DNA of 64,000 nucleotides from Paenibacillus_AR mesotrionivorans (GTDB taxonomy: Bacteria; Bacillota; Bacilli; Paenibacillales; NBRC-103111): NCBI RefSeq assembly GCF_046098205.1, contig NZ_JBJURJ010000028.1, positions 14,941 to 78,940 on the forward strand, written 5' to 3'. The notes under the pieces are model-generated. The model did no database searches and was not told where the DNA came from. It saw only the letters and a list, made by a program, of their open reading frames with translations. Of this stretch, positions 1 to 9,400 are shown piece by piece (the stretch's first letter is position 1; each line of letters opens with the position of its first letter). A program made the position numbers and the translations under genes.

Positions 1-186
1 GGCAAACTCCAGTAATTCTCCGGCCTGGGAAAAATGGATGAGGTGCCAGGGCATCTGTCCCAGCCAAAGCAGAATCGCCGCCACCGGCAGGGCCATGGTG
101 GGCAGCATTAATGAACGGCCGAGCTGCTGAAGATTGCCCATCCAGTTCATCGTATAGTTTCGGTCCACTTTGTCTTGCCGCGCCAT
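1..186 (-). CDS. PTS sugar transporter EIIC component, N-terminal part
   Basis: Only the first 62 codons lie in the window; the gene continues past position 1. The start is the ATG at 186, with GGAGGTGGG about 8-14 bases upstream. The protein begins MARQDKVDRNYTMNWMGNLQ and then carries LGRSLMLPTMALPVAAILL. This is the usual opening of glucose/N-acetylglucosamine-type PTS permease (EIIC) domains: a short cytoplasmic stretch ('LQQLGRSLMLP') running into the first membrane helix. The substrate cannot be told from this fragment. Members of the family import and phosphorylate a sugar at the membrane using phosphate passed from HPr and EIIA/EIIB. Confidence 0.75.
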   Translation of the reverse strand, partial: MARQDKVDRNYTMNWMGNLQQLGRSLMLPTMALPVAAILLWLGQMPWHLIHFSQAGELLEFA

Positions 187-254
187 AGTGCATCCCACCT
201 CCCGTAGTGCTCTACCTTTGAATGGTAATGCCTGCCCCGACTTTTGTCAAAGGT

Positions 255-291
255 CAAAAAAAGCCCGGGTCCGAAAAATCGGACCTGGACT
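255..291 (-). terminator. Rho-independent terminator after the CotF-like gene
   Basis: Read on the minus strand, a 12-bp stem (arms 280-291 and 262-273, two internal mismatches) with a 6-base loop is followed by a run of seven T. It lies just after the stop codon of the gene ending at 312. Confidence 0.85.
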
Positions 292-311
292 TCGTTTGCA
301 CAACCCGCTTA

Positions 312-632
312 TTACTTGGGGAACTGTGACTTATATCCGTTAAACTGCTGATAGGCCTGCTGGATCTTTTGCTGGTCGGCCGCCTCAATCTTGTACCAGC
401 CCTTTTGCCACATTTTATCGAACACCTGGAACTGCATGTTATGCTCATCACCCAGAATTCCTTGAATGGTTTCATGGAGCTTGGGGTTTTGCATTTCATT
501 CAATCCGGTGTTGTAGCTGGCCGTCATGTATTTCTCCATGCTCAGAATATCATTCAGCCGGTCGCGGTCGCTGAATTCAGGGCCTGCTGCAGTTTGATTG
601 GCTGATTCCGGAGTGGCGATCTCCACACTCAC
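312..632 (-). CDS. Spore coat protein, CotF family
   Basis: This 106-residue protein resembles the coat F domain family. The core, about residues 27-95, contains DILSMEKYMTASYNTGLNEM followed by 'NPKLHETIQGILGDEH' and 'QVFDKMWQKGWYKIE', the typical helical ferritin-like pattern of CotF proteins. The family is associated with the outer layers of the endospore or with mother-cell expression. The ATG at 632 has AAGGAGG-type sequence just upstream. The next gene upstream on the same strand (651-869) is also coat-like, only 18 bases away, so the two are probably co-transcribed, and a terminator follows this gene. The exact position in the spore is inferred from the family. Confidence 0.8.
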   Translation of the reverse strand: MSVEIATPESANQTAAGPEFSDRDRLNDILSMEKYMTASYNTGLNEMQNPKLHETIQGILGDEHNMQFQVFDKMWQKGWYKIEAADQQKIQQAYQQFNGYKSQFPK

Positions 633-650
633 AAGCTATCCCTCCTTCAA

Positions 651-869
651 TTAATGGAGCTGACTCAAAATCGTGTTATAGTGCTGCTGGTGCTTATTCC
701 CCAGATCACGCACCATTTGGGCCAGCTGCTGGCATTCCATCGTCTTGGCGGTTTCCTCGCATTTTTTGACAGCCAACAGCTCCCATGACAGATAATCCTT
801 GATATAGAGCAATTCCTTTTCCCCAATCAGGTTGCGGTCCTGGGTGAGGGTGCTTTGATTCTGCTGCAT
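651..869 (-). CDS. Small spore-coat-associated protein (CotF-like partner)
   Basis: The reading frame is open to 932, but the ATG at 869 is preferred because AAGGAGG lies 8 bases upstream; this gives 72 residues. The protein is helical and polar, with a central 'EKELLYIKDYLSWELLAVKK' segment and a C-terminal 'NKHQQHYNTILSQL' helix. This two-helix pattern is common in small proteins encoded beside CotF genes in spore formers. There is no signal peptide or membrane segment. It lies 18 bases before the CotF-like gene, which suggests one transcript made during sporulation. The family assignment is by pattern and context, and the biochemical role is unknown. Confidence 0.65.
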   Translation of the reverse strand: MQQNQSTLTQDRNLIGEKELLYIKDYLSWELLAVKKCEETAKTMECQQLAQMVRDLGNKHQQHYNTILSQLH

Positions 870-946
870 GCCATACGCCTCCTTATCTGTGGCTGAAAGC
901 GGACCCTGCGGCCCGCTTCCAGATCTATTCAAATATGCGGTTTCCC

Positions 947-1714
947 TTAAAATCTGTTGAAGTTGCTGCCCATGCTGGTGCCGCCAAACTGGGATTGGGA
1001 GGTTTGGGCGGAATCGGAACGCAGATAAGCGTCATGGTTCGGCTGGTCGCCCTTATAGTTGGCGGTGTGGAAGGAATTAGGGGAAACAAATTGTTGTTGG
1101 CCATAGCTTTGTTGGTTATTTGCAAACCCGGAATTCATACCGTAGCTGCCGGTAGAGAAGTTTTGGGTTTGGGTTTTGTATTGCTGCGGAATGGAGGTTT
1201 GACCATAGCCGCTTGTGTATTGTCCTTGTGTCGGCTGGAAGGAGTCGGAGCGCAGATAGGCATCATGATTCGCTTGGTCGCCCTTGTAGCTGGCGGTGTG
1301 ATACGAGTTGGGGGAAACGTATTGAGCTTGATTTTGTTGATTTTGTTGGTTTTGGCCATAAGAAGAGCCATAACCTACATTGGAGGTGAAGCCGTAGTTA
1401 ACAGAGCTGTTTACTCCACTGAAGCCGGTTTGGGAAGGCTGTGTGGAGTCAGCGCGCAGGTAGTTGTCATGGTTCGGCTGGTCACCGCGGTAATTGGCGG
1501 TGTGAAAGCTGGCCGGGTTTTGGTTTTGTTGGCCATAAACGGAATTCACCGGTCCGGTAGGCTGGAAGGATCTTTGCATCCCTTTGTATTGGGAGGTTAC
1601 ATTTTGGCCCATGCCGTAGGAGCTGGGGGATTGGGAATCGGATCTCAGATAGTTGTCGTGGCCGGCTTGATTGCCGCGGTAGTTGGAGGTGTGGAATTGC
1701 TCGGATTGATACAC
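947..1714 (-). CDS. Q/N/S-rich protein with four FHTxNYRGxQxxHDxYLR repeats, likely spore coat
   Basis: The frame is open up to 1858. The GTG at 1714 is chosen because AAAGGAGG sits 8 bases upstream and the repeat region begins immediately after it, giving 255 residues. Four copies of a roughly 21-residue motif (F-H-T-x-N-Y-R/K-G-x-Q-x-x-H-D-x-Y-L-R-x-D-S) are separated by about 45-60 residues of low-complexity Q/N/S/G/Y linker. The first copy is at residues 7-27. No hydrophobic segment or signal peptide is visible. Repeated Tyr- and Gln-rich sequence is typical of cross-linked spore coat or crust proteins. Its place upstream of two coat-like genes on the same strand supports that role, but this is inference. 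Confidence 0.65.
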   Translation of the reverse strand: MYQSEQFHTSNYRGNQAGHDNYLRSDSQSPSSYGMGQNVTSQYKGMQRSFQPTGPVNSVYGQQNQNPASFHTANYRGDQPNHDNYLRADSTQPSQTGFSGVNSSVNYGFTSNVGYGSSYGQNQQNQQNQAQYVSPNSYHTASYKGDQANHDAYLRSDSFQPTQGQYTSGYGQTSIPQQYKTQTQNFSTGSYGMNSGFANNQQSYGQQQFVSPNSFHTANYKGDQPNHDAYLRSDSAQTSQSQFGGTSMGSNFNRF

Positions 1715-1817
1715 AGGTGGTTCCTCCTTTAAATGGTTGCTCGCGTTAGTCTTCTCCGGTTCACTCACCTTAGAAGCCTCTACTAGTGTCTTCACCTCCA
1801 GTGGTTTTATGTTTGGG

Positions 1818-1855
1818 AAAAAAAAGAAAACGGCACAGACTCTCTGTACCGTTTC
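1818..1855 (-). terminator. Terminator after thiE
   Basis: On the minus strand the stem GAAACGGTACAGA / TCTGTGCCGTTTTC (1826-1855) is followed by a run of eight or more T. It starts 9 bases after the thiE stop codon and separates thiE from the repeat-protein gene. Confidence 0.85.
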
Positions 1856-1863
1856 CATACAAA

Positions 1864-2526
1864 TTATGAATGTGCAATTAGGCGTTTTAGCTCTGCCGCC
1901 GCCTCCTGCGGATTGCTGCTGCGGGTGATGGCGGATACCACGGCAATCCCGTCCGCTCCCGCTTTTGTTACCAGACCGGCATTGCTGCGGTTAATTCCGC
2001 CGATGCCCACCCGCGGAATCCCGGAGCATTCAGCCTTTAATCTGCCCAGCAGCTCAAAGCCGATGGCATCACCCGCATCCGGCTTGGTAGGAGTCCCGTA
2101 GACGGGTCCGACACCCAGATAATCGGCTTCCTGTTCCAAGGCCCAACAAGCCTCCTCCCAGGAGCCGGCAGACACTCCTACAAACCGGTCAGGGCCTATC
2201 AGCCTCCGGACCTCCGGGGCCGGAAGATCGTCCTGGCCCACATGGACTCCGTCAGCGTCAAGCAGCAGAGCAATGTCCACTCGATCGTTAACCACAAAGG
2301 GAATACCCAACCCGCGGCACAGGGCTCTGACCTGTTTGGATATCTCCAGAACATCCCGCAGCGGCTGCGATTTCTCCCGCCATTGGATCATGGTAACACC
2401 GCCGTCAATCGCTTCACGGGCAATCTCCACAGCAGTACGCCCCCCATAGCTCTGCATATCCATAACCAAATACAGCTGGAGCCATTCCCGCAGCGCACGG
2501 CCGTTCCACTCTACTGCTTGTTGCAT
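1864..2526 (-). CDS. thiE: Thiamine phosphate synthase
   Basis: The enzyme joins HMP-pyrophosphate and thiazole phosphate to make thiamine monophosphate in the cytoplasm. The 220-residue protein has the family signatures in order: an N-terminal 'LYLVMD' strand, 'GGVTMIQWREK', 'VNDRVDIALLLDADGVHVGQ', 'GVSAGSWEEA', 'YLGVGPVYGTPTK' (phosphate/substrate loop) and 'VGIGGINRSN'. The frame is open to 2637, but the ATG at 2526 has GGGGAGAGG 8 bases upstream and gives the usual family length. It lies downstream of a CoA-binding protein gene. No TPP riboswitch (THI box) is visible in the 82 bases before it, and no other thiamine gene is in the window. Confidence 0.93.
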   Translation of the reverse strand: MQQAVEWNGRALREWLQLYLVMDMQSYGGRTAVEIAREAIDGGVTMIQWREKSQPLRDVLEISKQVRALCRGLGIPFVVNDRVDIALLLDADGVHVGQDDLPAPEVRRLIGPDRFVGVSAGSWEEACWALEQEADYLGVGPVYGTPTKPDAGDAIGFELLGRLKAECSGIPRVGIGGINRSNAGLVTKAGADGIAVVSAITRSSNPQEAAAELKRLIAHS

Positions 2527-2552
2527 GTGCGAACCCTCTCCCCGGACAAAAC

Positions 2553-2587
2553 TGCAGCGAAAGACAGATTTACCGCCCTTCGCTGCA
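2553..2587 (-). other. 9-bp inverted repeat between the CoA-binding gene and thiE
   Basis: Perfect arms TGCAGCGAA (2553-2561) and TTCGCTGCA (2579-2587) enclose a 17-base loop. On the minus strand only a short TTTT follows, while T-rich sequence lies on the plus-strand side. It may be a weak terminator for the upstream gene or an attenuator in front of thiE. Confidence 0.4.
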
Positions 2588-2608
2588 TGTTCCTTTTTAT
2601 ATTTTTTA

Positions 2609-3037
2609 TTAACCGCGTACAGGACGTGTGACAGCATCCTCTACCTTGATGCAGCGGTCCATAATGACCTGAAGACCACCCGCCGCTGCAATATCCGCGG
2701 CTTCCTCGCTCTCAATTCCCTGCTGCAGCCAAAGCACCTTGGCTCCTGCCTTAACGGCTTCCTCGGCCACCTCCGCACAAAACTCGCTTCTGCGGAATAC
2801 ATTCACAATATCGATGGCGTCCGGCACCTCGGCCAAGGAATTATACCGCTTCTCCCCCAGGATGGTGTCCGCACCTGTGGGGTTTACGGGGATAATCCGG
2901 TAGCCCCGGTCTTGCATGGCCGCAGCCACCATGTGGGACGTGCGGTCGGGTTTGTCCGATAGACCCACCACAGCGATATTGGTTGTTTTCTCCAGAATTG
3001 TTCTGATCTCATCCCGCGACGGGTTCTCAAATGCCAT
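2609..3037 (-). CDS. CoA-binding domain protein (YccU/YneT-like)
   Basis: The 142-residue protein has a single Rossmann-type CoA-binding domain: 'NIAVVGLSDKPDRTSHMVA' near residue 20, 'GYRIIPVNPTG', 'AIDIVNVFRRSEF' and 'VLWLQQGIESEEA', ending in 'VIMDRCIKVE'. These are the standard motifs of small stand-alone CoA_binding_2 proteins related to the N-terminal domain of succinyl-CoA synthetase. Their physiological role is not established. The frame is open to 3178; the ATG at 3037 is chosen for the AAGGAGG 9 bases upstream and the family length. It is followed on the same strand by thiE. Confidence 0.85.
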   Translation of the reverse strand: MAFENPSRDEIRTILEKTTNIAVVGLSDKPDRTSHMVAAAMQDRGYRIIPVNPTGADTILGEKRYNSLAEVPDAIDIVNVFRRSEFCAEVAEEAVKAGAKVLWLQQGIESEEAADIAAAGGLQVIMDRCIKVEDAVTRPVRG

Positions 3038-3071
3038 TATGGTCAGCCTCCTTGTAATTGCATGTTTTAAA

Positions 3072-3905
3072 TCAGGCACCCGGGGTGTAGGAAATACTCT
3101 GACGCCCCATGGCTTCCCAGGTCTCCAGAAACTGCTGGCGGTTAACAGGGAACTGCTTTTTACCGGTCCACGGATCATTCACGTATACGTATTGGTCATC
3201 ATACCCCACCAGCAGCACCGCATGCTCCATAAAGGTGGTTTTGATCGGCCCGGTTGGCGTATCCCAGGTCACCCATTTGGCGGGCACGCGGAAATCGATG
3301 GTGGTCCAGACCACCGCCGGAATCCCTTGGGACAGCTGCAGCTCCAGTTCCTCGAATTCCGTTCCGGTCAAATCCACAGCCCCGGGAACATTAGCCTTCA
3401 GCACCGGAAACAGCGCCGTATGATAAATACCAAAGCCCTTGCCCTTGCCGGAAATCTCCCCTACAAACCCCGTGTTGGGATTCCCCCAATAAGCGGGGGA
3501 GCCATCGGAATTCATAGTGATCGGCGTCATATCGACAGGCATTTCGGAAAGCAGGTCCAATTTGGTCTTGGTCACGCCGGCGAAATTCAACAGCATGGAC
3601 AGGCTGGTAATTTCACAGCCGGAAGGAAGCTCGGGATGCTGACGGTATATCGGCGCATCAAGAAGGACGGATGGCTTTCTCTCCGGCTTGACAGGTGCAG
3701 GCGACGGAACGGGTGTAGGCTCGGCTACCATGGAGTCAGCCGGGCGCATAACAGCAGGCGCTGCATCGGCATAAGGCGAAATCGCCCATTCCTTCCCACT
3801 TAGCCTGCCATAAATCAGCACGCTGAATACCCCGCTGGAAAACACGAGTCCTACCACCATCACAAAGGCCGCCACATATTTTGTTGTCTTCCAGAGAACA
3901 TTCAT
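3072..3905 (-). CDS. Membrane-anchored C39-like cysteine peptidase
   Basis: The 277-residue protein starts with a membrane segment (about residues 9-33, 'YVAAFVMVVGLVFSSGVFSV') followed by a Pro-rich linker (about 62-78). The catalytic domain is of the Peptidase_C39_2 type. Visible catalytic residues are Cys97 in 'PSGCEITSL', His228 in 'MEHAVLLVGYD' and Asp244 in 'VNDPWTG'. The active site should face outside the cell. Related proteins in Bacillus and Paenibacillus are annotated only as C39 family peptidases, with unknown substrates. A GTG at 3914 is also in frame; the ATG at 3905 is preferred because of the AAAGAG at proper distance. It is probably not a bacteriocin exporter domain, since no ABC module is present. 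Confidence 0.82.
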   Translation of the reverse strand: MNVLWKTTKYVAAFVMVVGLVFSSGVFSVLIYGRLSGKEWAISPYADAAPAVMRPADSMVAEPTPVPSPAPVKPERKPSVLLDAPIYRQHPELPSGCEITSLSMLLNFAGVTKTKLDLLSEMPVDMTPITMNSDGSPAYWGNPNTGFVGEISGKGKGFGIYHTALFPVLKANVPGAVDLTGTEFEELELQLSQGIPAVVWTTIDFRVPAKWVTWDTPTGPIKTTFMEHAVLLVGYDDQYVYVNDPWTGKKQFPVNRQQFLETWEAMGRQSISYTPGA

Positions 3906-3948
3906 CCTGATCACTCTTTTTGCTGTAGTATTCTTGCGAGTATGCGGG

Positions 3949-5250
3949 TCAGATCAGTTCGATATGGGCGCCGAGATCAAGCATATGCCGGAAGAAGCCG
4001 GGATACGATTTGGCGACATGATGGGCATCATTGATGATAAGCCCTTGCTCCGAACGCAAGCCCACCACGGATAAGGCCATGATCACCCTGTGGTCATAAT
4101 GGGCGTTAATTTCCACGCCGCCCTTTACGCCTTCAGGTTTGCCGTGGACAATAATTTCGCTTTGCCGCTCCTCCACATTGGCCCCGGCCTTGTTCAGCTC
4201 ATGGACAAAATCGGTAATGCGGTCGCATTCTTTATAGCGCAGATTCTCTACATTATAGAAGCGGGTGGTTCCTTCGGCAAAAACGGAGGCTGCCACCATC
4301 GCCAAGACACCGTCGGTAAAATGGTCACCGTCGAATTCGCCGCCGCGGAGCTTTCCGTTGCCAGTTACATGGACACTGTCGTTGGTATGCGTCAGTGGCA
4401 CACCCATGGCCTTCAGTACATCCACCACCGCACGTTCACCCTGGCGGCTCTTCTCGGCCAGCCTGCGCACGGTGACATCTGAGGAGGTGACTGCTGCAGC
4501 AGCCAGAATGGCTGCGGAGCCGGGATAGTCCCCCTGGACAATGTAGTCCTTGGGCAAGTACCGCTGCCGTCCCGGAATGCGGAAGTGCATATAATCTTCG
4601 GCAGCCTCCACCCGAATTCCTGCCTGTTCGAGGACTTCCAAGGTTTGGCCGACAATGACCTTGGACTTCAGATCATGCAGAACCGTAATTTCGCTGTCTT
4701 CCTCAAGCAAGGGGGTCATAAATAACAACGAGCTCAAAAATTGGGAGCTGACATTGCCAGATACAGTAATATGCCCGCCCTTGGGTTTACCGCCGCCGAT
4801 GGTGATCGGCAGTCTGCCGTCCCGGTCCGCAACTTCAACGCCCATTTGGCGGAGGGAATCGATGAGATCGTGATGGGGGCGTTTGCCCAGGGATTCGGGA
4901 TAACGGTTTACGAAGGTGACCTCCTCCGGGCAAAGCGCGGCAATGGACATTAAAAACCGCAGAACTGCCCCGGCGTTGCCCACATCCAGCTCCTTCACCT
5001 TGCCGGGATGGGCACCGAAGCCGTTAATCACCAGCTTGGTTTCATCCTCCGTCAAAGTAGCCCCCAAGTCCCGGATACAACGGCGCATGGCATCGCTGTC
5101 CTCGCTGTGGGCAGGATAATAGATGGTGCTTGTCCCATCGGCAAGAGCTCCGATCAGAAGATAGCGGGTCGTATAATTCTTAGACGATAACGCTTGTATA
5201 TCACCCCGGAGGACCGGGGTAGGTTTGATCACAGCTTTAAAACCGTTCAT
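3949..5250 (-). CDS. aroA: 3-phosphoshikimate 1-carboxyvinyltransferase (EPSP synthase)
   Basis: AroA condenses shikimate-3-phosphate with PEP in the shikimate pathway. The 433-residue protein shows 'SSKNYTTRYLLIGALADG' near the N-terminus (the K-x-x-x-x-R substrate region), 'GNAGAVLRFLMSIAAL' (around the PEP/glyphosate-binding loop), 'SGNVSSQFLSSLL', 'VQGDYPGSAAILAAAAV', 'FTDGVLAMVAASVFAEGTT' and 'NLRYKECDRI'. The start ATG at 5250 has AGGAGGGG 10 bases upstream; the frame is open further but the extra part is not conserved. The loop 'GNAGAVLRF' differs from the classic 'GNAGTAMRP' form of glyphosate-sensitive enzymes, so this looks like a class II-type enzyme. aroK lies nearby on the same strand, with a rhodanese gene on the opposite strand between them. 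Confidence 0.95.
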   Translation of the reverse strand: MNGFKAVIKPTPVLRGDIQALSSKNYTTRYLLIGALADGTSTIYYPAHSEDSDAMRRCIRDLGATLTEDETKLVINGFGAHPGKVKELDVGNAGAVLRFLMSIAALCPEEVTFVNRYPESLGKRPHHDLIDSLRQMGVEVADRDGRLPITIGGGKPKGGHITVSGNVSSQFLSSLLFMTPLLEEDSEITVLHDLKSKVIVGQTLEVLEQAGIRVEAAEDYMHFRIPGRQRYLPKDYIVQGDYPGSAAILAAAAVTSSDVTVRRLAEKSRQGERAVVDVLKAMGVPLTHTNDSVHVTGNGKLRGGEFDGDHFTDGVLAMVAASVFAEGTTRFYNVENLRYKECDRITDFVHELNKAGANVEERQSEIIVHGKPEGVKGGVEINAHYDHRVIMALSVVGLRSEQGLIINDAHHVAKSYPGFFRHMLDLGAHIELI

Positions 5251-5272
5251 CGGGCAGGTTCCCCTCCTGAGA

Positions 5273-5293
5273 GTTTTTTGCTCCAGCAAAAAA
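5273..5293. repeat. Short hairpin repeat before aroA (gcc-cagcaaaaa family)
   Basis: TTTTTTGC-TCCA-GCAAAAAA forms an 8-bp hairpin. The surrounding sequence, including the following GCTTCCTTCGG, resembles the two copies at 32642-32719, so this is a third, diverged member of the same small repeat. Confidence 0.55.
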
Positions 5294-5511
5294 ATAGCTT
5301 CCTTCGGAAAAGCGCGGCCGGACATGCGGCCGTTCATAGTTACTGACAGTTTACCATATGCGGCAGGGCTTGGGAATGCGGTACAAGTCGCATCCTTCCG
5401 AAAAAACACGAATTTTCCCGTATTTGTTCGAGGAAGACCCGGTCCGCTTGACCCTCCTCCGCAATTCCGGTAGACTTCTAAAAAACATCCCAAATCGTGA
5501 GGTGCAGCGAC

Positions 5512-5817
5512 ATGGAACAGGAAATTGGCTGGATATCCGCTGACGAGGTCCGGCAACGGCTGGAACGCGGTGAAGCATTAAACTTGGTAGACGTACGCGA
5601 GCCTGAGGAGGTTGCGTTGGGCATGCTCCCCGGGGCTATCCATATTCCTTTGGGCGAGCTGCCTTACCGGCATGAAGAAATTCCCCAGGCCGATGAGGTC
5701 ATCTTCGTATGCAGAAGCGGCAGCCGCAGCGGCCGGGCATGCGATTATCTGCGGCACCTGGGCTACCGCGGTCTTAAGAATATGGAGGGAGGGATGCTGG
5801 ATTACGGGAATCCGTAA
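5512..5817 (+). CDS. Rhodanese-like domain protein
   Basis: The 101-residue single-domain rhodanese has 'LNLVDVREPEEVALGMLPGA' near residue 24, the active-site loop C67-R-S-G-S-R-S at residues 67-73, and the C-terminal 'GYRGLKNMEGGML' segment. Cys67 would carry the persulfide in sulfur transfer. The ATG at 5512 follows GAGGTG at 7 bases; an ATG 15 bases earlier lacks this site. The gene is on the plus strand between aroA and aroK and converges with aroK, leaving only 2 bases between stop codons. The sulfur acceptor is unknown. Confidence 0.88.
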   Translation: MEQEIGWISADEVRQRLERGEALNLVDVREPEEVALGMLPGAIHIPLGELPYRHEEIPQADEVIFVCRSGSRSGRACDYLRHLGYRGLKNMEGGMLDYGNP

Positions 5818-5819
5818 CC

Positions 5820-6323
5820 TCACGCCTCCAGCATTTCCTCAATCCTGCGGGCCGCCTCCTCTGGGGGCAGGCGGTCCGTATGGAGCTGAACGGGCGCAAA
5901 ATCATAAGCATGGCGCCGGGCTTCCACCAGAGTATGCACCCGCTCCACCACATCCCCCTGCAATAACGGTCTGCCCTTATCGCCGCGGACCCGCTCCACA
6001 ATCACCGCTTCCTCCGCCTTCATCGCCACAACAAGACCATTCTCCAGCATAAGCCTGCGGTTTTCCTCCAAAAGAACGGCCCCTCCGCCTGTAGACACAA
6101 CTTGGTTGCGGCGCTGCAGCAGTTCCTGTAAGGCTTCTGTTTCCCGTTCACGGAAAAAAGCCTCTCCATGCTCTTCGAACATCCGGCTGATGGTCATCCC
6201 CGTCTGCTCCTGGATAAAAGCATCCGTATCCGTGAAGGTCCAACCAAGGCGATTGGCCAGAATCCGGCCTACGGTGGTTTTTCCGGTGCCCATAAAACCA
6301 ACAAGAACAATATTTCGTTGCAT
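5820..6323 (-). CDS. aroK: Shikimate kinase
   Basis: AroK phosphorylates shikimate at the 3-hydroxyl, the step just before AroA. The 167-residue protein has the Walker A loop 'GFMGTGKTTVG' at residues 9-19, the shikimate-binding 'FTDTDAFIQ' and 'FRERETEAL', 'STGGGAVL' (Gly-rich binding motif near residue 77) and the LID arginine in 'DKGRPLLQ'. It ends in the usual 'PEEAARRIEEML' helix. The start ATG at 6323 has GGGGGAG 11 bases upstream. Its length matches the family, and no fusion partner is present. Confidence 0.94.
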   Translation of the reverse strand: MQRNIVLVGFMGTGKTTVGRILANRLGWTFTDTDAFIQEQTGMTISRMFEEHGEAFFRERETEALQELLQRRNQVVSTGGGAVLLEENRRLMLENGLVVAMKAEEAVIVERVRGDKGRPLLQGDVVERVHTLVEARRHAYDFAPVQLHTDRLPPEEAARRIEEMLEA

Positions 6324-6415
6324 AATCTTGTTCTCCCCCTTTCTCTCAAACCCGTGCTCATTCTCGGATTTTACCGCGAAAGAAAGGGAATAGGCAAGAA
6401 AATCTTGACCCGAAA

Positions 6416-9400
6416 TTAATTATCCAACGGTTGATTCCATGGAACCCGGAACCAGACCTTCGTACCTTGCTCCGGGGCACTTTCCACATTTAACCCCTTT
6501 CCATACAGCTGGATCAGTCTCCTGTTTGTGTTCAGCAAGCCGATTCCCCTTCTGCCCTGGCGTGAGAAATCCAGCAGGCGTTCCATCTCCCCCGCAGGCA
6601 TCCCCCTGCCGTTATCCCGAACCTCCAGCAGAACTTCATCCTCCTCCCGGCTGATCCGGACATGGATATTGAGCAGCTTGCGCCCGGTCATGCCGTGTTT
6701 GACAGCATTTTCTACCAATGGCTGCAGGCTGAGAGGCGGCAGAAAAATATCCCTGTCCATGTTCATATCGATATCCACAGACAATCGCGACCCGAAGCGG
6801 GCCTGCTCAATATACAGATAAGCACGCACCAGCTCCAGCTCATGCTCCAGCGGAACCAGCTGCTCCATATTCAAGAAATCCACGCTGATCCGCAGATAGC
6901 TGATGAACGCTTCTCCCAGTTCCTGCATTTTCTCCTTATTCATTTCACTCAACGCCAAAAGCGAGTTCAGTGTGTTATAGAGGAAATGGGGCGAGATTTG
7001 CGCCTGCAGATAAGCCGCCTCCATCCTCAGCCCCTCCGATATAGAGCGCTTAAGCCTTGCGAGAGACCATAACCGGTACTTCAGCTCCAGGGCATCCACC
7101 GGTTTGACCAGGTAATCATTGGCCCCGGCCAAAAAACCGGTATAGATATCCTCCGGCTGATTGCGGGCCGTAAGCAGGAGAATCGGCAACTCGGAAATAT
7201 CATACCGTTCACGTACAAGGCGGGTTAATTCATAGCCGGACATCTGGGGCATCATCACATCCACAATCAGGATGTCCCAGGCCTCCTTATCCAGCATCCG
7301 CAGCATATCCTCCGGTTTCTGGACAGTGGTGATGCGGTATTCCCCGGAGGATAATACGCTGGACAGCACCTTCAGATTAATGGAGTCGTCGTCCACAGCC
7401 AGAATACGGACCGGCTTCTCCGACAAGAGTGCCGGCGGATTGGGTTGGATTCCCTGAACGGGAACATCCGCAACAGTCTGCTGTTCCTGGCCCAACAGGG
7501 ACTCTGGTGCTTCTGAAGGTATGGCTGCTCCTTTTATGTTCAGGGTCGCCAGCGGCAGTGTAAACTGGAAGCTGCTGCCCAACCCGGGCTGAGAACGGAC
7601 CGTTATTTCACCGCCGTGAAGCTCAATCAGCTGTTTGGCAATGGTGAGACCAAGTCCAATGCCTCCCAGTTCAGCCCCCTCTTTGCTCTGCTCGTATTCC
7701 CGGAATATCCGAAGCTGCATCTCCTCATCCATTCCTGTGCCGGTATCGGTGATTTCCACTGCCGCCATCCCCTTGCGTACGGAAGCGGAAACCCGGATGT
7801 CCCCTTCCTGTGTGAACTTCACGGCATTATGCAGCAGGTTATACAAGCTTTGGGTCAGCCTTTTTTCATCCGCCCATACAGGCGGCAGCGATTCCGGCAC
7901 ATCCATCACAAAACGGACGGGCTTCCCCTCCAGATTATGCCTCAGCATATCCCAAACTCCCGAAATCACAGACAAAAGCGAAACAGGCTTCGGCTGAAGC
8001 GAAATCCGGTGATCCTGAAGGCGGGCCATATCCAAAAGATCATCAAGCAGGCTCGCCATTCTTTTTCCGATAACCCGCATTAACTCCATGTCCTCAAAGC
8101 TGCGCTGCTCCAGTTTGTTTTTTTCGCGGGCTGTCACGGCTTGGGCAATGTTCATCATCCCGTGAAGCGGATTGCGCAGCTCATGGGAGGTTTGTGCTAG
8201 AAACCGGTCCTTTTCCTTGGAAGCGGCATTGAGCTGCCGGTTCAACCGTTCATTTTCTGCAGCATTATGGAAGTATTTCTTGAACCAGTAACATGAGAAG
8301 CCGATCATGGCCCCGATCAGATTCACCGGATAATAGATATGCTTGGCGGTATAGCTGTAGCTGATCACGCTCCATACCACATTGGACACCAGACAGGACA
8401 TAGAAAAAACCAGAAATACGGCATCCTTGTCATTACGCCAGACGGCCCGGAACAGCATCCCGCCGAACCAGACCACGGGCAGCACATACAGGCACGCATG
8501 GACACGGGCCCGGATAGAGTAATGGACCAGCGTCATTGGAGCAACCAGAATAAAGACGGAATACAGGCCTACCAGAAGGGTGTATATGACAAAAATCTTA
8601 TTCTGCTTGGTTTTGCCCAGGAATGTCCGGCCCAACTGGATCATGAAAAAGGACATCCACATATACGCCAGCAGCTTGATCTTCCACAGCCATGCATAGG
8701 GAACGGCAACCAATTCCAGAATCACCACATCATCCGACAGGACCACAGTCAGAGCGGCCATCAGCATCATGACGCCGAAGGTACGGAGGGCCTGTTGTCT
8801 GCGGTCGAAGAGATAGAGAATAAAACCGTACAAACAATGGAGAAGCGCGATAAAAACCACGCCCAGCTGTAATCCGACGGAGATAAACCGTTCGGAGGTA
8901 ACGGCGCTTTGGGATCCGAAGCGGATGGACTTGACAATGCCGCCATTCAGGGAATCGTCAAAGTTGGCGTACCGGATGATGAGCTCAAGGGTATCGCTGC
9001 CCTCCGCCGATGCGGCACTCATGTACGTGGCAGCACTGGGCACATAGGTTCCCCGGTCAGTGCCCACCCGTCCCGCCTCCGCCACCACCTTCCCGTTTAT
9101 CTCCAGTGTGGAGGATGTCCGGACATCCCCAATCCAGAAGCCGTACGACAGGTTCAAGGTCGGATCAACCCGGATGAGCAAGCGGTAGGTTCCGTAACCG
9201 AAGGAATCCGGGCCTTCCTTTACTTCAAGAGGGTACTGCCCCTCTACCGGAACCTGCAGCAGCATACGGTCCTTATGATGACCCTGGGCAATATCCTTCT
9301 GGGTCAACAGCTGTCCGGGGTAAAACTCCCACTCTCCGTCCAAGGTGATGGAGGGCGAATGGGAGAAGTCCCAGCCGCTAAGATCCACAGTGCCCGCTGC

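Noticed and set aside
935..1732. Plus-strand reading frame of 265 codons opposite the repeat protein
   Set aside because: It is the antisense shadow of the Q/N/S-rich repeat gene; it has no ribosome binding site and a composition expected from the complement of repeats.
2527..2608. TPP riboswitch before thiE
   Set aside because: The 82-base gap is too short and lacks the conserved CUGAGA and ACCUG elements; only a simple inverted repeat is present.
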